This document shows positions 43,441 to 54,304 of a DNA stretch of 64,000 bases, in pieces. A model generated the notes under the pieces. The model was not told the DNA's origin. It made no database searches and saw nothing but the letters and a program-made list of their open reading frames with translations. Location of the stretch: assembly GCA_036924085.1 (NCBI GenBank), contig JAVGWX010000011.1:38292970-38356969 (forward strand), read 5' to 3'. The position numbers were made by a program, and so were the translations under genes. How positions within the stretch are numbered: position 1 is the stretch's first letter; the number at the start of each line of letters is the position of its first letter. This stretch comes from Ariolimax columbianus. Its lineage: Eukaryota > Mollusca > Gastropoda > Stylommatophora > Arionidae.

Positions 43441-43815
43441 CCAGAGTATCTACATCCTGAGTTACCTCCAGTCGTCTTAACTTATGTCTCGCCACTGGTC
43501 CAAGGTAACTCCGGACCAGAGAGTGAGGTTGATGACCAGAGCAGCTTCTTCCTCACCATAATCCAAATCATGCGCAAGTAACATCATCAAGACAAAACGA
43601 TCTGATAATCTCGCCATCATCGCTTGCGATTGGCAACTAGCAACAAACTATATCATGCAGCGTACAGATAGCATGTAGAGGACGACAAGTGTGGTGAAAT
43701 GGGACCTACGTAGACTTATCTAATTCACAATTTGTTGTTGTTCAAATAAAGTCCAATAAAATAAATGAACTATATGATTATATATTTTCTGCATATTAAG
43801 CATTGACTAATATAT
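43441..43815. other. Unassigned; segment inverted relative to 48490-48640
   Basis: CTGGTCCAAGGTAACTCCGG ACCAGAGAGTGAGG recurs in reverse complement at about 48495-48540. No gene. Confidence 0.55.
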
Positions 43816-43825
43816 TTTGATGTTC

Positions 43826-43983
43826 TTCTTCTGCGTTGGTTCTCAATCTCCCGCTACCAAGCCCCGAACAGAGCTTTGCAAGTAGCAGGATGTAGTCCGG
43901 AGAACAAAATGTGTTGTGTCGCTAGTTTACAGCTTGACTGCGATATTTGCACCTTTTGGTCCGACACATCCGTCTTCGGCAGC
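43826..43983 (-). mobile_element. Retroposon family A-short with target-site duplication
   Basis: From TTCTTCTGCGTTGGTTCTCA to CACATCCGTCTTCGGCAG. It is flanked by TTTGATGTTC at 43816-43825 and 43984-43993, so the short form is an independent insertion, not a broken long copy. Confidence 0.92.
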
Positions 43984-44155
43984 TTTGATGTTCAATATTG
44001 CCCACAACAACAAAAAACATTCCACATTTTGCCAGCAAACTATTTTTAAACAGATAGTCTGCTGTTTTGTTCTATTTCCTGAGTTATAATTTTGAATGAT
44101 CCATATTATGCTGTGTAAGTTTCATTAATGTTCTGTGTTTGACCTTCATCAATTC

Positions 44156-44362
44156 CAGGGGTTCTCAAGATGGGGGTAATTTCCCCCAGGAGACAATATG
44201 AGGGTTTTAGGGGGGAAAATTAGACTACTATTCAGCAAAGTGTAATATCCTGTATATAATTTGGAACACACCTTTTGAATTAGACAATATTGGGAAAGGT
44301 GGAATTATATTCTGGACAAAGATGAAAGTGAGGAATGGAGAAAAAACAATTGAGAACGACTG
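44156..44362. mobile_element. hAT-type MITE
   Basis: The 207-bp element has ends CAGGGGTTCTCAA and TTGAGAACGACTG, imperfect hAT-type terminal inverted repeats. The flanking octamers ATCAATTC and ATCATTTA agree at six of eight positions, as in an old 8-bp duplication. No coding capacity. Confidence 0.82.
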
Positions 44363-44555
44363 ATCATTTAGATAGTTCTGGTTTCTTGAAGCAAATCTTG
44401 TGTGTTATAAATGGCAGCAGTGTTTGAAATTGTTATTTTATCTATTGTTATGAAAATAATACTAATCATCTACACTCATCTCAATAAAGGGTTGAGCATT
44501 TTTTTAAAGCAAAAATAAAAAGACTATCAAATCAATCAGCATTTACATCCATCTT

Positions 44556-44929
44556 AGTCTTAGTCGACCTGTACTTCTACAAGGGCAGATGCCCCTGTGT
44601 AAGTCTCAGCTCTGGTGTGTTCTGGATGTAACCAGGAGAAGGATTTTCTGCTCAGTGGGCTAGGCTCAAGCAGCATATTACTTTGCTGCATTGTGACAAG
44701 TACCGCGTGAGGTGGTTGGTTAACTAATGTGCGAGTCCATCTTAATAGACTCAAACACTAGAGAAAAGTACACCGCAGCCTGTTAAGCCATCTATGCTGC
44801 TCGTAACAAACCAATTAGCCATGGCCAGTTTTATACCATGTCACACAGTTGGTCGCCTCTTATGACATGCTCTCTGTGGGGCTGTGGTGCTATTCTTGTC
44901 TTTGTCATATATAAAGACCTCTGTGGACC
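44556..44929 (-). mobile_element. Retroposon family E, full length with target-site duplication
   Basis: A 374-bp element bounded by the perfect 11-bp duplication ACATCCATCTT at 44545-44555 and 44930-44940. It contains TCGACCTGTACTTCTACAAG, GTGCGAGTCCATCTTAATAG, TCGCCTCTTATGACATGCTC and TCATATATAAAGACCTC. Strand is assigned tentatively. Confidence 0.92.
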
Positions 44930-45164
44930 ACATCCATCTTCGCCTTTGATTTTCCTTGGCCCTTTCATTTTCTTTTGTATCTTGATTTCAATTAGGGCTG
45001 CACCGATTAATCTGTTTGTTGTTTTTTTGCCACACAGTCCCCTTTTTGCAACATATTCTTCATGGGGCAAGAATCTCTATAATAATTTGAGCAGATTGTT
45101 AACTTGAATTTTGTTTAGCCTTCTGTTTTCAATTTCCAACTGCCAAGGGATTTTTATCGTGCAC

Positions 45165-45315
45165 ATCACTGCACATGGGTGTCTGATCTCACTACTCAGA
45201 GATCAGGGAAAATTTGTACCGAATGATCCACGTGAAAAAATGGCGGTCTCTACCATGATTTGAACTCACGACTTTCAGCACCTGAGGTGAACATCTTAGC
45301 TCAAAATCACTGGGG
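45165..45315 (-). mobile_element. Possible tRNA-derived SINE
   Basis: The minus strand reads TTTTGAGCTAAGATGTTCAC, CAGGTGCTGAAAGTCGTGAG and GAGTTCAAATCATGG, with A/B-box-like spacing. Confidence 0.45.
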
Positions 45316-45930
45316 TCCCCCCTCCCCCCCTTTAATTACAATACGCATTTCGTATCACAATACATAATTACATTATAAATAATCTCTGACTGATTAATCG
45401 GTATCAGCCAATAAGGTAATATCAATAATCATTCAATTGATCAGTTCAAACCTAGTTTAAATTTGTATATTTGTCATTTCCTTCTCTTTAGACATGGTTT
45501 TCTTAAAGCTCAGCCATATTATTTTAACTAGTTAGTTATGAGGTAATCTGTAAAAGTTATCACTTTTAATTTGTAATTTTAATTAATATGTTTGTTTTTT
45601 AATTTCATTTATAATGTGCTATTACATTAAATGTGCTAGCATATTCATTATAATAGTTCTTTTTCTGAATCTTAGAAGTGGTGTGTTTCTGCAGTTTCTC
45701 TTAGAGACAAAATATGTGTGAGAATTTGTGTTGTTTTTTTTTTCTTCTAATTTTCATGATTGTGTTACTTGAGTCAACAAATTAGTTTATGAATTGTTGT
45801 TTTATATGGCAAAATTTGTATGTTTGTTGTACTTGAATCAACTACCATACATTTAATGCTAGTAAGCTGACTTATGTATTAGTTGACCTCACATGTATAT
45901 GCCAAAATATATTTGTTTAAATATGTGCGT
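45316..45930. other. AT-rich sequence, nothing recognised
   Basis: A C-rich patch at 45316-45331; otherwise AT-rich with no gene. Confidence 0.4.
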
Positions 45931-45934
45931 TACT

Positions 45935-46095
45935 AGTTCTTCTGCGTTCGTTCTCAATTTCCTGCTACGAAGCCCTGAACAGGGTTTTGCAAGTAGCAGG
46001 AAGCAGTCCAGAGGACAGAATGCATTGGGGCACTAGTTAACAACTTGACTGCGATATTTGCACCTTTTGATCTGACACATCCGTCTTCGACAGAC
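45935..46095 (-). mobile_element. Retroposon family A-short with target-site duplication
   Basis: TCTTCTGCGTTCGTTCTCAA to CACATCCGTCTTCGACAGAC. It is flanked by CGTTACTAGT on both sides (about 45927-45936 and 46094-46105). Confidence 0.88.
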
Positions 46096-46439
46096 CGTTA
46101 CTAGTATAAACAAACATCAATGTAAAGATGGAGTTAGCAGGCCTCAGTTGCTGAAAAAAACCATTGCTACTTAAAGCACAGTACAAATAAATGGCCTGGG
46201 ATTCATTCTCTCTTCTTGTGTTCTCCAACTGCTCTTGGATAGCGGTATCGCAGAAAGGAGGTATGCATATACTTCTAGTTTGCTGCTGACATGTTGGACT
46301 TTTGGAGTGTTTCTTTGATCACTACTATCGATCGTCGCCAGAGTCAACCTCTTCTTGTGACTCTAAAACCTCCATGTAGTATGACCTCACTTAAGGTTGA
46401 TCACATTGCATCCTTTTTCAAATGACGAAATCATTCTTT

Positions 46440-46763
46440 TCTTCTTCTTTGTCATTTTCAATCTTCCGTTACCAAGTTCTGAAAAAGGCTTTGCAAGAAG
46501 CAGGATGTTGTCCAGAGAATGAAATACGTTGTGTTGTAGTTTACAGCTTGACTGCGATATTTGCACCTTTCAGTTCAACACATCCGACTTCAGCAGGCAT
46601 TTTTGAGTACTAGTATCTCTTTGATCTCTTCTCCGTAGCCAACCTGCCCTGTTATCCAGGATCACCGAGTGGTGGTATAGAGGGTCTTGACAGCTCTAGT
46701 TTGCTGTCATCTATGGGTCGCCGACCGATACAGTTCATGCACTACTCAGCATCTTGATCCCAC
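46440..46763 (-). mobile_element. Retroposon family A, near full length
   Basis: TCTTCTTCTTTGTCATTTTC, GCAGGATGTTGTCCAGAGAA, GCTTGACTGCGATATTTGCA, ACACATCCGACTTCAGCAGG and CAGCATCTTGATCCCACC. Confidence 0.9.
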
Positions 46764-46769
46764 CAAATA

Positions 46770-47110
46770 ATTTTATTTTCTGTGCTTTAATTTGTAATTA
46801 ACCAATGCTATCCTCACTATTTTTCTCAACATGCTGTTGCATATCTTGTTGTGAACTGTCTGTCTTGGTACCCTCTGTAACCAGCGCATCTCACATGTCT
46901 CGTTCCTATGTTTATGACTATCTAATAGGCCCCCACGTCTTACAGATAAAAAAATGACCAGTCTGTTTAGTGGACGTATTGACACTTGGATGTTTCAGTA
47001 TCGGTTCTAGCTGGTAGTGCACCTTGTTTGCCTTTTGAATTCCATTTTCTATCTCTTTGTCCAGTCCAACATGTCAGTGAAGACACTGCCCAAGTACGTA
47101 AACTCCAGTA
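46770..47110 (-). mobile_element. LINE RT C-terminal fragment
   Basis: The minus strand gives LEFTYLGSVFTDMLDWTK, then ETCEMRWLQRVPRQTVHNKI, the YLGS and EMRxLRRxL blocks of an endonuclease/RT LINE. Confidence 0.75.
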
Positions 47111-47226
47111 CCTGATTTAGCATTTTGCGAGCGGTGTGGGAATTGCACTGTTTCGGTTTCATTATATGCTGAAAAACATGAATTAAAATGTCATGTTGGA
47201 CCTATGATGTGTGAATTAGAGCAAGG

Positions 47227-47300
47227 GGCTGATTATTATTATTATTATTATTGTTATTATTATTATTGTTATTATTACTATTATTATTGTTATTATTATT
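47227..47300. repeat. (ATT)n microsatellite
   Basis: Trinucleotide ATT/TTG run; the leucine-rich open frame across it is an artefact. Confidence 0.95.
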
Positions 47301-47519
47301 GTCATTTGTACATACACTAGAGCCCTCATATCAGAATAGGTACATTTTTTCTTGTGGTAATGTAGTCTTTCAGAAGGAAAATACAAATATAGCTAGACTT
47401 AAGCCCACTGTAGTTGTAGTGAGAAAGGTTATAATGCAGTGTAGCCCTTGGGTCATTGAGCCTGTCCTTATGCACCCCTCATGGTTGAAGAGTTTCTTCT
47501 GCGATCATTTCTCATTTAG

Positions 47520-47740
47520 ACTGGGACTCTGGATTCTTCAATAAATTCTGCTGTCTTTTTTAGGGTCACAGTTTATCCTCAGATCTGTGTGCTGGGGGCA
47601 CTCATGAAGTACATGTGCTGCTGTGATGTTTGCTGGGCTTCTGGCCAGTGATGTTTTCACCTTGTTCTCATCTCTTGGCTCTCCGAGCCAGGTCAGGGTG
47701 ACTAAGGTGACGGCGGGTCCCATGGCAACAATTGCTGTCG
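47520..47740 (-). mobile_element. Possible RNase H-LINE C-terminal piece
   Basis: The minus frame includes NITAAHVLHECPQHTDLRIN, which resembles the C-terminal zinc-knuckle region (xTAEHILxxCPxxxxLR). Confidence 0.5.
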
Positions 47741-48490
47741 GGTATGAATATAAATTGGACTAAGCCGCAGCCTATGTGAGGTGCAAGGTCAGTTCCCCTC
47801 CTTACTGTTTATACCTTCCCCAATTTATATGTCAGGTACCCATTTACATGTGCTGCTGTGATGTTTGCTGGCACTGTTTAATCCCAGTCTTAGCAAGCCA
47901 GCTCACTGTTGACTAGGCTATGCGCTCCACTGTGGCTACCAGTAGCTTTATTGTGGGTCCCTTCGAGGCCTAGTGCCTAGCCTAGAACTCTTACCGCCTG
48001 GCAGGTCTTCACAGGTAGAGCACCATATCATGAATTCTTTGTCTCACTGCCTGATATCATGAGATAAGTTGGGCCTGATAGTGTGCTGTCTGGCTAAATG
48101 CATCCGCTTTATGCTAGTTTTTTTCGGGTTTGCTTTCCTTAACCTTTGGTAAAGTTGTCGCCACAGCCTATGCACCTGAGCATTAGTTTTGCAACAAAGC
48201 AACAGCTGATAAAAAGTATATTTATGCAGACTCTGTGGAATCAGTGCCAAACATGGCTCCTGTTCAAGGCGCATGAGAGTAGAATTTTGATGAGTCAAAT
48301 GATGTATTTGATTAAGGTCACTAGTGTTATTAGGAAGGACAGAGTGTGAAATGAAGACATCCAGAGTATGGTCGGCACTAAAAAAAAAAAAAGGTAGTTG
48401 CCCAATACAAGCGATTATAGAGACATCATCAGACTGTTTTATCTTGATGATATAACTCACGCTGGATTCTGATTATAGTGAGGAAGAAAC
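47741..48490. other. Unassigned sequence; short direct duplication
   Basis: ACATGTGCTGCTGTGATGTT is present at about 47609 and 47850. A 138-codon open frame on the minus strand at 48044-48460 shows no known motif. An A tract lies at 48380-48392. Confidence 0.45.
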
Positions 48491-48584
48491 TGCTCTGGTT
48501 ATCAGCCTCACTCTCTGGTCCTGAGTTACCTTGGACCAGTGGCAAGACACAAGTCACAATGACTGAAGGTGACTCAGGATGCAC

Positions 48585-48710
48585 GCACGCACTCTGGTCC
48601 CACCTCCTTTGAGACTATGGGTCACTAGCGGGATTTGATCGCCCACCATTTCCATTCATGACTTTGAGAAGTTGGGCCTTACTTCTCGACCACAGCGATC
48701 CCGACACTAC
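48585..48710 (-). mobile_element. Possible tRNA-derived SINE head
   Basis: The minus strand reads GGGATCGCTGTGGTCGAGAA, GTAAGGCCCAAC and GGCGATCAAATCCC, a tRNA-like A/B-box layout. Confidence 0.5.
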
Positions 48711-48904
48711 ATCTTGTTCAGAGTTCATTTCCAGGCTCAAAATATGCTGGTCTGGTCATTTCATGAGAATGCACCCTCATCACTGAAGGCTTGCAACGCT
48801 GGTAGATCTAGCTATAGGACAAGAGAGCATCCTTGGGGTAGATTGGGGCAGAACAAACTCCCCACAATGCTCAATGGTATCAGTGGAAAGAAAACTAACT
48901 AATT

Positions 48905-49022
48905 ATAACAGGGCTTTGCAAGTAGCAGAATGCAGTCCAGAGAACAGAATGCGCTGTGTTGCTAGCTTACAGTTTGACTGCCACATTTGCACCTTTCGGT
49001 CCGACACATCAGTCTTTAGCAG
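48905..49022 (-). mobile_element. Retroposon family A-short, tail-truncated
   Basis: AACAGGGCTTTGCAAGTAGC to GACACATCAGTCTTTAGCAG. Its 5' start agrees with the other A-short copies. Confidence 0.85.
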
Positions 49023-49185
49023 CGATCCTGGTCTGCTATTTATTAATGTCTTAGATGAAAGAACTATTCAATTCATATTTTTTTAATGATTTAATTGTAA
49101 TGAACATAATGCAAACAGAACTATTGAATTCATACATTGTTTATGCTCTCAAATTTTGATCAATAATACTGTTCAAGACATGTTA

Positions 49186-49805
49186 ATCCCTTTTAACCCT
49201 GGCTACGTGGTCCATAAAATCCCATTCGTCTGTGCTCCTAAAAAATCACGCACAAGGTAGACATCTTAGGATAGCTTTTTACTATAACAAAACTATTTGC
49301 TCTGTTTTCTGTTTCTAAGGATCGACGTCACTGCACTCTTGGCATACCCAAAGGTGCTCAGTTTCTCTCATCAAATGGCGTAAGGTATGGATGCTGATGG
49401 TCCCTGTAGCTTGCTGGTTGTACACTCTCCTGCTCCATCCTCTCATGCACCCCACTCCACTCAAACCTTGTTTAATGTCGAAACTTTGCAGTCTGTGGAT
49501 TGCTGCTTCATCTATTGCGGTGTCCTCATCCAGCAGGCGGTCATTGATTGATTCCAAAATGTCACTTCTATCCATCACTAATGTGCCCATGATGGGAGCT
49601 TGTGAAGCCATGATGTCAGCTCTTTCATTGCCCTGAACCCCGGCATGAGCAGCACAGTAGATCCATGACAACCGATGGAGGTTTGATACCTCAACAGCTG
49701 CTATCCACATATTTGCTCTAATTTTATTATCCTATCTCAAATTGACTGACCTGATCATCTCCAATGTTCTTACTTGTTATGCCAGTAAATTGTGGAAAAT
49801 ATTTA
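49186..49805 (+). repeat. Dispersed repeat family H, interrupted copy
   Basis: TTTTAACCCTGGCTACGTGG, GCACAAGGTAGACATCTTAG, then the LINE insert, then TCAAATTGACTGACCTGATC and ATGCCAGTAAATTGTGG. It aligns to 31561-31760 on both sides of the insert. Confidence 0.9.
49304..49709 (-). mobile_element. 5'-truncated I-like LINE with RNase H C-terminus
   Basis: The minus frame 49710-49315 reads RLSWIYCAAHAGVQGNERAD, then GCMRGWSRRVYNQQATGTIS. The insert is bordered by TATTTGCTCT at 49294-49303 and 49710-49719 (target-site duplication), and interrupts family H. The lineage looks different from the 17600-18800 type. Confidence 0.92.
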
Positions 49806-50384
49806 TTTAAGATTATTTGACTGTTGGTCATCATGCAGGTGCTAAAATACATTACCCACTTTACAACATTTAGTGTATCAGCTTATGTTTCTGTCAATTG
49901 AGCTTATTTCCTCAATGTGTTATTCCAGTGTCCAGAAAGTTGTGTGAGACAACTATGTCACTGTGTTACCATGACAACGTTCTATGATGTCATAATTTAA
50001 TTGTGGTTTAAATAATGTTGAACAACAGGTTATGGTCCAATCATTCCATATGGCACAGTGTGCAGAGAAGAAAGAAGGTTTATTTTAAACAAAGGAATAC
50101 GGAGATATTTTATGTTGATTGGCAGCCTCCTATCAGGAAGCCTGTGTAAGAGCATACTCACTGTGCTCTTGCTGTGGTGGTTTCTTTAGCACTTTTTAAA
50201 ATTCTGTTTCTATCCTATACAGAATGTGCCTTTGTGGCATGTATAATGGTGTAGTCACCAAAGTGGTTTTATTTAGATTGTGGACAGTCAGTAGGAGATG
50301 GACAGTCACGAGAGGGAGATGGTCAGGAGAGGGAGTGACTGTCAGGAGAGAGAGACTGTCAGGAGAGGGTGAACAACCTGGAAG
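49806..50384. other. Unassigned sequence leading into the 20-bp array
   Basis: No gene. From about 50280 onwards the purine-rich motif GACAGTCA / GGAGAGGGAG foreshadows the array. Confidence 0.5.
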
Positions 50385-51600
50385 GGATGGACAGTAACAG
50401 AAGGGGTGGACAGTAACAGGAGGGAGTGGACAGTAACAGGAGGGAGTGGACAGTAACAGGAGGGAGTGGACAGTAACAGGAGGGAGTGGACAGTAACAGG
50501 AGGGAGTGGACAGTAACAGGAGGGAGTGGACAGTAACAGGAGGGAGTGGACAATCAGGAAGGGGTGGACAGTAACAGGAGGGAGTGGACAGTAACAGGAG
50601 GGAGTGGACAGTAACAGGAGGGAGTGGACAGTAACAGGAGGGAGTGGACAGTCAGGAAGGGGTGGACAGTAACAGGAGGGAGTGGACAGTAACAGGAGGG
50701 AGTGGACAGTAACAGGAGGGAGTGGACAGTAACAGGAGGGAGTGGACAGTCAGGAAGGGGTGGACAGTAACAGGAGGGAGTGGACAGTAACAGTAGGGAG
50801 TGGACAGTCAGGAAGGGGTGGACAGTCAGGAAGGGGTGGACAGTCAGGAAGGGGTGGACAGTCAGGAAGGGATGGACAGTAACAGAAGGGGTGGACAGTA
50901 ACAGGAGGGAGTGGACAGTAACAGGAGGGAGTGGACAGTCAGGAAGGGGTGGACAGTCAGGAAGGGGTGGACAGTCAGGAAGGGATGGACAGTAACAGAA
51001 GGGGTGGACAGTAACAGGAGGGAGTGGACAGTAACAGGAGGGAGTGGACAGTAACAGGAGGGAGTGGACAGTAACAGGAGGGAGTGGACAGTAACAGTAG
51101 GGAGTGGACAGTAACAGGAGGGAGTGGACAGTAACAGGAGGGAGTGGACAGTAACAGGAGGGAGTGGACAGTAACAGGAGGGAGTGGACAGTCAGGAAGG
51201 GGTGGACAGTAACAGGAGGGAGTGGACAGTAACAGGAGGGAGTGGACAGTAACAGGAGGGAGTGGACAGTAACAGGAGGGAGTGGACAGTAACAGGAGGG
51301 AGTGGACAGTAACAGGAGGGAGTGGACAGTAACAGGAGGGAGTGGACAGTCAGGAAGGGGTGGACAGTAACAGGAGGGAGTGGACAGTAACAGGAGGGAG
51401 TGGACAGTCAGGAAGGGGTGGACAATTGGGGGGGGGGGGGTCATGAGGGGTGGACAGTTGAGGGGATGGGGTAAACAGTCAGGAGGGGGGGGGGGCATTC
51501 AGGTGGACATATTCAGGAGGGGGAGAGTCTGTCAGGAGAGGGAGATATTTACGAGAGGTATTCAGGAGGGGGTGATATTTAGATGGGGGGAGGGGGAATT
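50385..51600. repeat. 20-bp minisatellite AGTGGACAGTAACAGGAGGG
   Basis: About 45-50 tandem units of AGTGGACAGTAACAGGAGGG, interspersed with an 18-bp variant (GGTGGACAGTCAGGAAGG), in blocks that themselves recur. The flank 51430-51600 is a decayed G-rich extension. The plus strand is strongly purine-biased. A 314-codon minus-strand frame across it is repeat artefact. Confidence 0.97.
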
Positions 51601-51659
51601 ATATGATTGCTGGCAGCACGACACCTCGAATGACAGGAGGTAGGGCAGTCAGGAGGGAG

Positions 51660-53004
51660 TGAGCTTGGGAGCCATATCTCTGAACATTCTTATACATTCT
51701 CTTGTCTCCAAACTGCATCTTCTGCCCCTCTGTTTTATTCTATTAACCATCTGTGAATAAATAATCCATTTACAACCACTGGTTATTCTGTCTCAATCCC
51801 TGCTTGCTATCCATGTTATAGATTTGTTTCTTTAACCCTTTACAGTCCTATGCGATGTGGGCTGATGTTCTAATTCGATTTAAATCTGCAGTCCAATTTG
51901 ACTTAAATCTACATTCCGCTACGTTGCTAAGATATTAAGTCAGTTTTTAGAATAATCTTAAATGGGACAGAATTTCCAATACCTTCGCAGCTTCTATTTG
52001 ACCTGGCTTCGTTCGTTCTCAATCTCCCGCTACCAAACCCTGACACGGGCATAAGTAGTAGAATGTTGTCCAGAGAATGGAATGCATTTTTGCGTGATAG
52101 AATTAGGACCATACGAGCTGAGAAATTACTTATTATTTATCAGGCTAATGATCATATATCTGGCTTACACATTGGATATTTCAAACAAGTCAAATTCAGT
52201 GTAAGAGACGTCTGAAAACTAGGCCAGACTGGAAAGGGTTAACATACCATAGGGCTAGCTTATGTATAAGTGCCATGTACTAATATCTTTTATTTTGTAA
52301 CTGATGCTGTCAACAAAGCTTTTTAATAATGTGTTTATCCTTTATAAGAAATTAGTTTCCTTTGCATGTTGTTTTTAATATTTTGTAACAGTATTTTTTT
52401 CTATTCTGTCCATAGCCATGAGAATAATATGTTTTATTCATGTTCAATTCTTGGTTGTTTGTCCTTTGTTAATACTTCATCTATGCTTTCTGGTGCTGAT
52501 TGTTTCAAGTAGAAATTCAATATCATTGTTCACATTTTGTGTCTTTGTTCAAACATTTCATTTGCTAAATAGTTTTTGAGTAAATTTAAGGTATAAAGCA
52601 TGTCAGTTTTTGTAACATTTTGGTTTGGCTAAAGTGTTGAAAGGAATATCTAAGTGGCAGAGAGGTTTGAGAGCTTGTCTCTATCAACAGAGAGGCCTTG
52701 GTCATGCTTTGATCAGGACACAATGCACTTCACCCAAATTAAAATGAGTACCTAGTTGTGTAAGGTTAGGGAAGTCGCCAGAATAGAATACAACTAGTCA
52801 TATTCTAACCTCACAAACAGCTGAGACTTTGACTAGTGAAATATCAAACACTTCAACCGCAACAGCAATTGTCAGCTAATGGACCACCTTAACATTTGGT
52901 CACTCTCACTTCATAAAAAAACTGAAGCTTCATTCAAGGATGTGTCTAGCATTTAGTCCTGGATGGCAACAACTGCCAAGTGACACCCATTAAGAGGATT
53001 GCTT
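51660..53004. other. Mostly unassigned AT-rich sequence
   Basis: Contains a family A fragment (minus) at 52008-52095 (TTCGTTCTCAATCTCCCGCT, GTAGAATGTTGTCCAGAGAA). No gene recognised elsewhere. Confidence 0.5.
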
Positions 53005-53015
53005 ATATCAAAGAT

Positions 53016-53272
53016 TTTTTTTGTTTATTTTTTTTGCGTTCGCCTTATTTCTCTCATCCCCAAGGCGGTGTGCGTTGCACTGTGGTTTTTATTTTGCGCC
53101 TGTCGGCCCAGTGCATCCGACTTCAGCATGCATTTTATGTAAGGGCCTGCTTCCTCCTGCATTTTCTAAGGGTTTGCTTCCCCGGGGTAACGGCCGGTGC
53201 TGTGATGGGGGTCGAACCCAGCACCTCTTGGTTGTGAGCCGTGTCACTTAACCACTAGCCCACGCCGTCCCC
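53016..53272 (-). mobile_element. tRNA-derived SINE, family B, best copy with 11-bp target-site duplication
   Basis: A 257-bp minus-strand element. Sense reading starts GGGGACGGCGTGGGCTAGTG with A box TGGGCTAGTGG, B box GGGTTCGACCCC, CCGTTACCCCGGGGAAGC, CTGAAGTCGGATGCACTGGG and an A-rich tail. The perfect duplication ATATCAAAGAT flanks it at 53005-53015 and 53273-53283. Confidence 0.96.
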
Positions 53273-53283
53273 ATATCAAAGAT

Positions 53284-53850
53284 ATAACGTGCTCACCTTC
53301 AAGAAATGAATGGAAAATAACACAAAAATACTGGGTGTAAAAGTCCCATAATTTTCAAACATCCTCTGATCTCAAGAGAGAGAGCAATGCCTAGTCTTTT
53401 CAGAGACACATTATAAATTCTGACGGCCTGTGTATATTCTGTGCACATAAAAGAGCCTTTGGCATTTGAAAAATGGATAGAGCAGACTGCTAACCTCTGT
53501 TCAGACAAAAATTAGATCAGTGTCTAGTCTTATCAGAGATGGATGATAAATTCTGAGATCCTGTGTACACTCTGTGCACATAAAAGAACCTTTGGCATTT
53601 GAAAAATGAATAGAACCAGCTGTCCAGGTAAATAAAAATTAAAGGTGACAAAATTCCTACCCTATAGTGGCTGGCCTGCCTGCATGGAGACCAAAACGAG
53701 GGAAGCCCTCCATCATTCAAAGACTCAATACTAGATTACCAATAAATTCCTCTACACCCTTAAAGGTATAAAAGAGGCAATTAGGAGAAAAAATACTTTT
53801 AAACAAAGAAAGTACGTAAATAAATTCAAAATGATATGCTCCAGTAATTT
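53284..53850. other. Unassigned; imperfect tandem duplication
   Basis: A segment of about 125-130 bp is duplicated (AAATTCTGACGGCCTGTGTA at 53412 and AAATTCTGAGATCCTGTGTA at 53550, each followed by CATAAAAGA-CCTTTGGCATT). No gene. Confidence 0.65.
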
Positions 53851-54290
53851 TAGATGCTCAAAGAAGTAAGAACAGCTTACAATATGGTATATCTTAGTAT
53901 CATTTGCAGCCAGTATAAAATCAAATGGGAGAAAGAAATGAGAGCGAGTAACAGTCCAGACCCAAATTACCAGCTACAAAGACAACAGCAAACCACAGTC
54001 TTCCAGCTGAGAACAGGCTACTGGGCCACCAATATCCGCCCAAAATTTCCCAAACAAATGAATGTCTATGTGGAACAGGAATCCAGACCCTTGAACACAT
54101 ACTTCAAGAATGCTCAGTCCACGAAGAATTAAGATACCAGACCTGGTCAGATGGAGCAGAACTGAGGCAAAAACTATGGAGGTGACCGCTCAGACCTGGA
54201 AAAGACTGGACTTCATTCTGGCGATAGGACTGAAGATTTAGCATGATCAAATAACCCGAACGCAGACAAAAAGGAAGAAGAAGAAGTAAA
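53851..54290 (+). mobile_element. RNase H-LINE C-terminal tail
   Basis: It reads QQQTTVFQLRTGYWATNIRP and then, after a frameshift, a C-terminal block ending in a GAAGAAGAAG tail. It matches the TIFRLxTGHCxL region in the other RNase H LINEs. Confidence 0.75.
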
Positions 54291-54304
54291 TCTTAGTTCC
54301 AAGT

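Noticed and set aside
47251..47544. Leucine-rich 97-codon frame as a signal peptide protein
   Set aside because: The leucine run is encoded by an ATT/TTG microsatellite; the rest has no motif.
48044..48460. 138-codon minus-strand frame as a gene
   Set aside because: No recognisable motif, an A/T tract inside it (poly-Phe), and no promoter or splice support; kept only as unassigned sequence.
50554..51498. 314-codon open frame (proline/serine/leucine-rich) on the minus strand
   Set aside because: It lies wholly in the 20-bp minisatellite; three units make 60 bp without a stop, so openness is a property of the repeat. No splice or start context.
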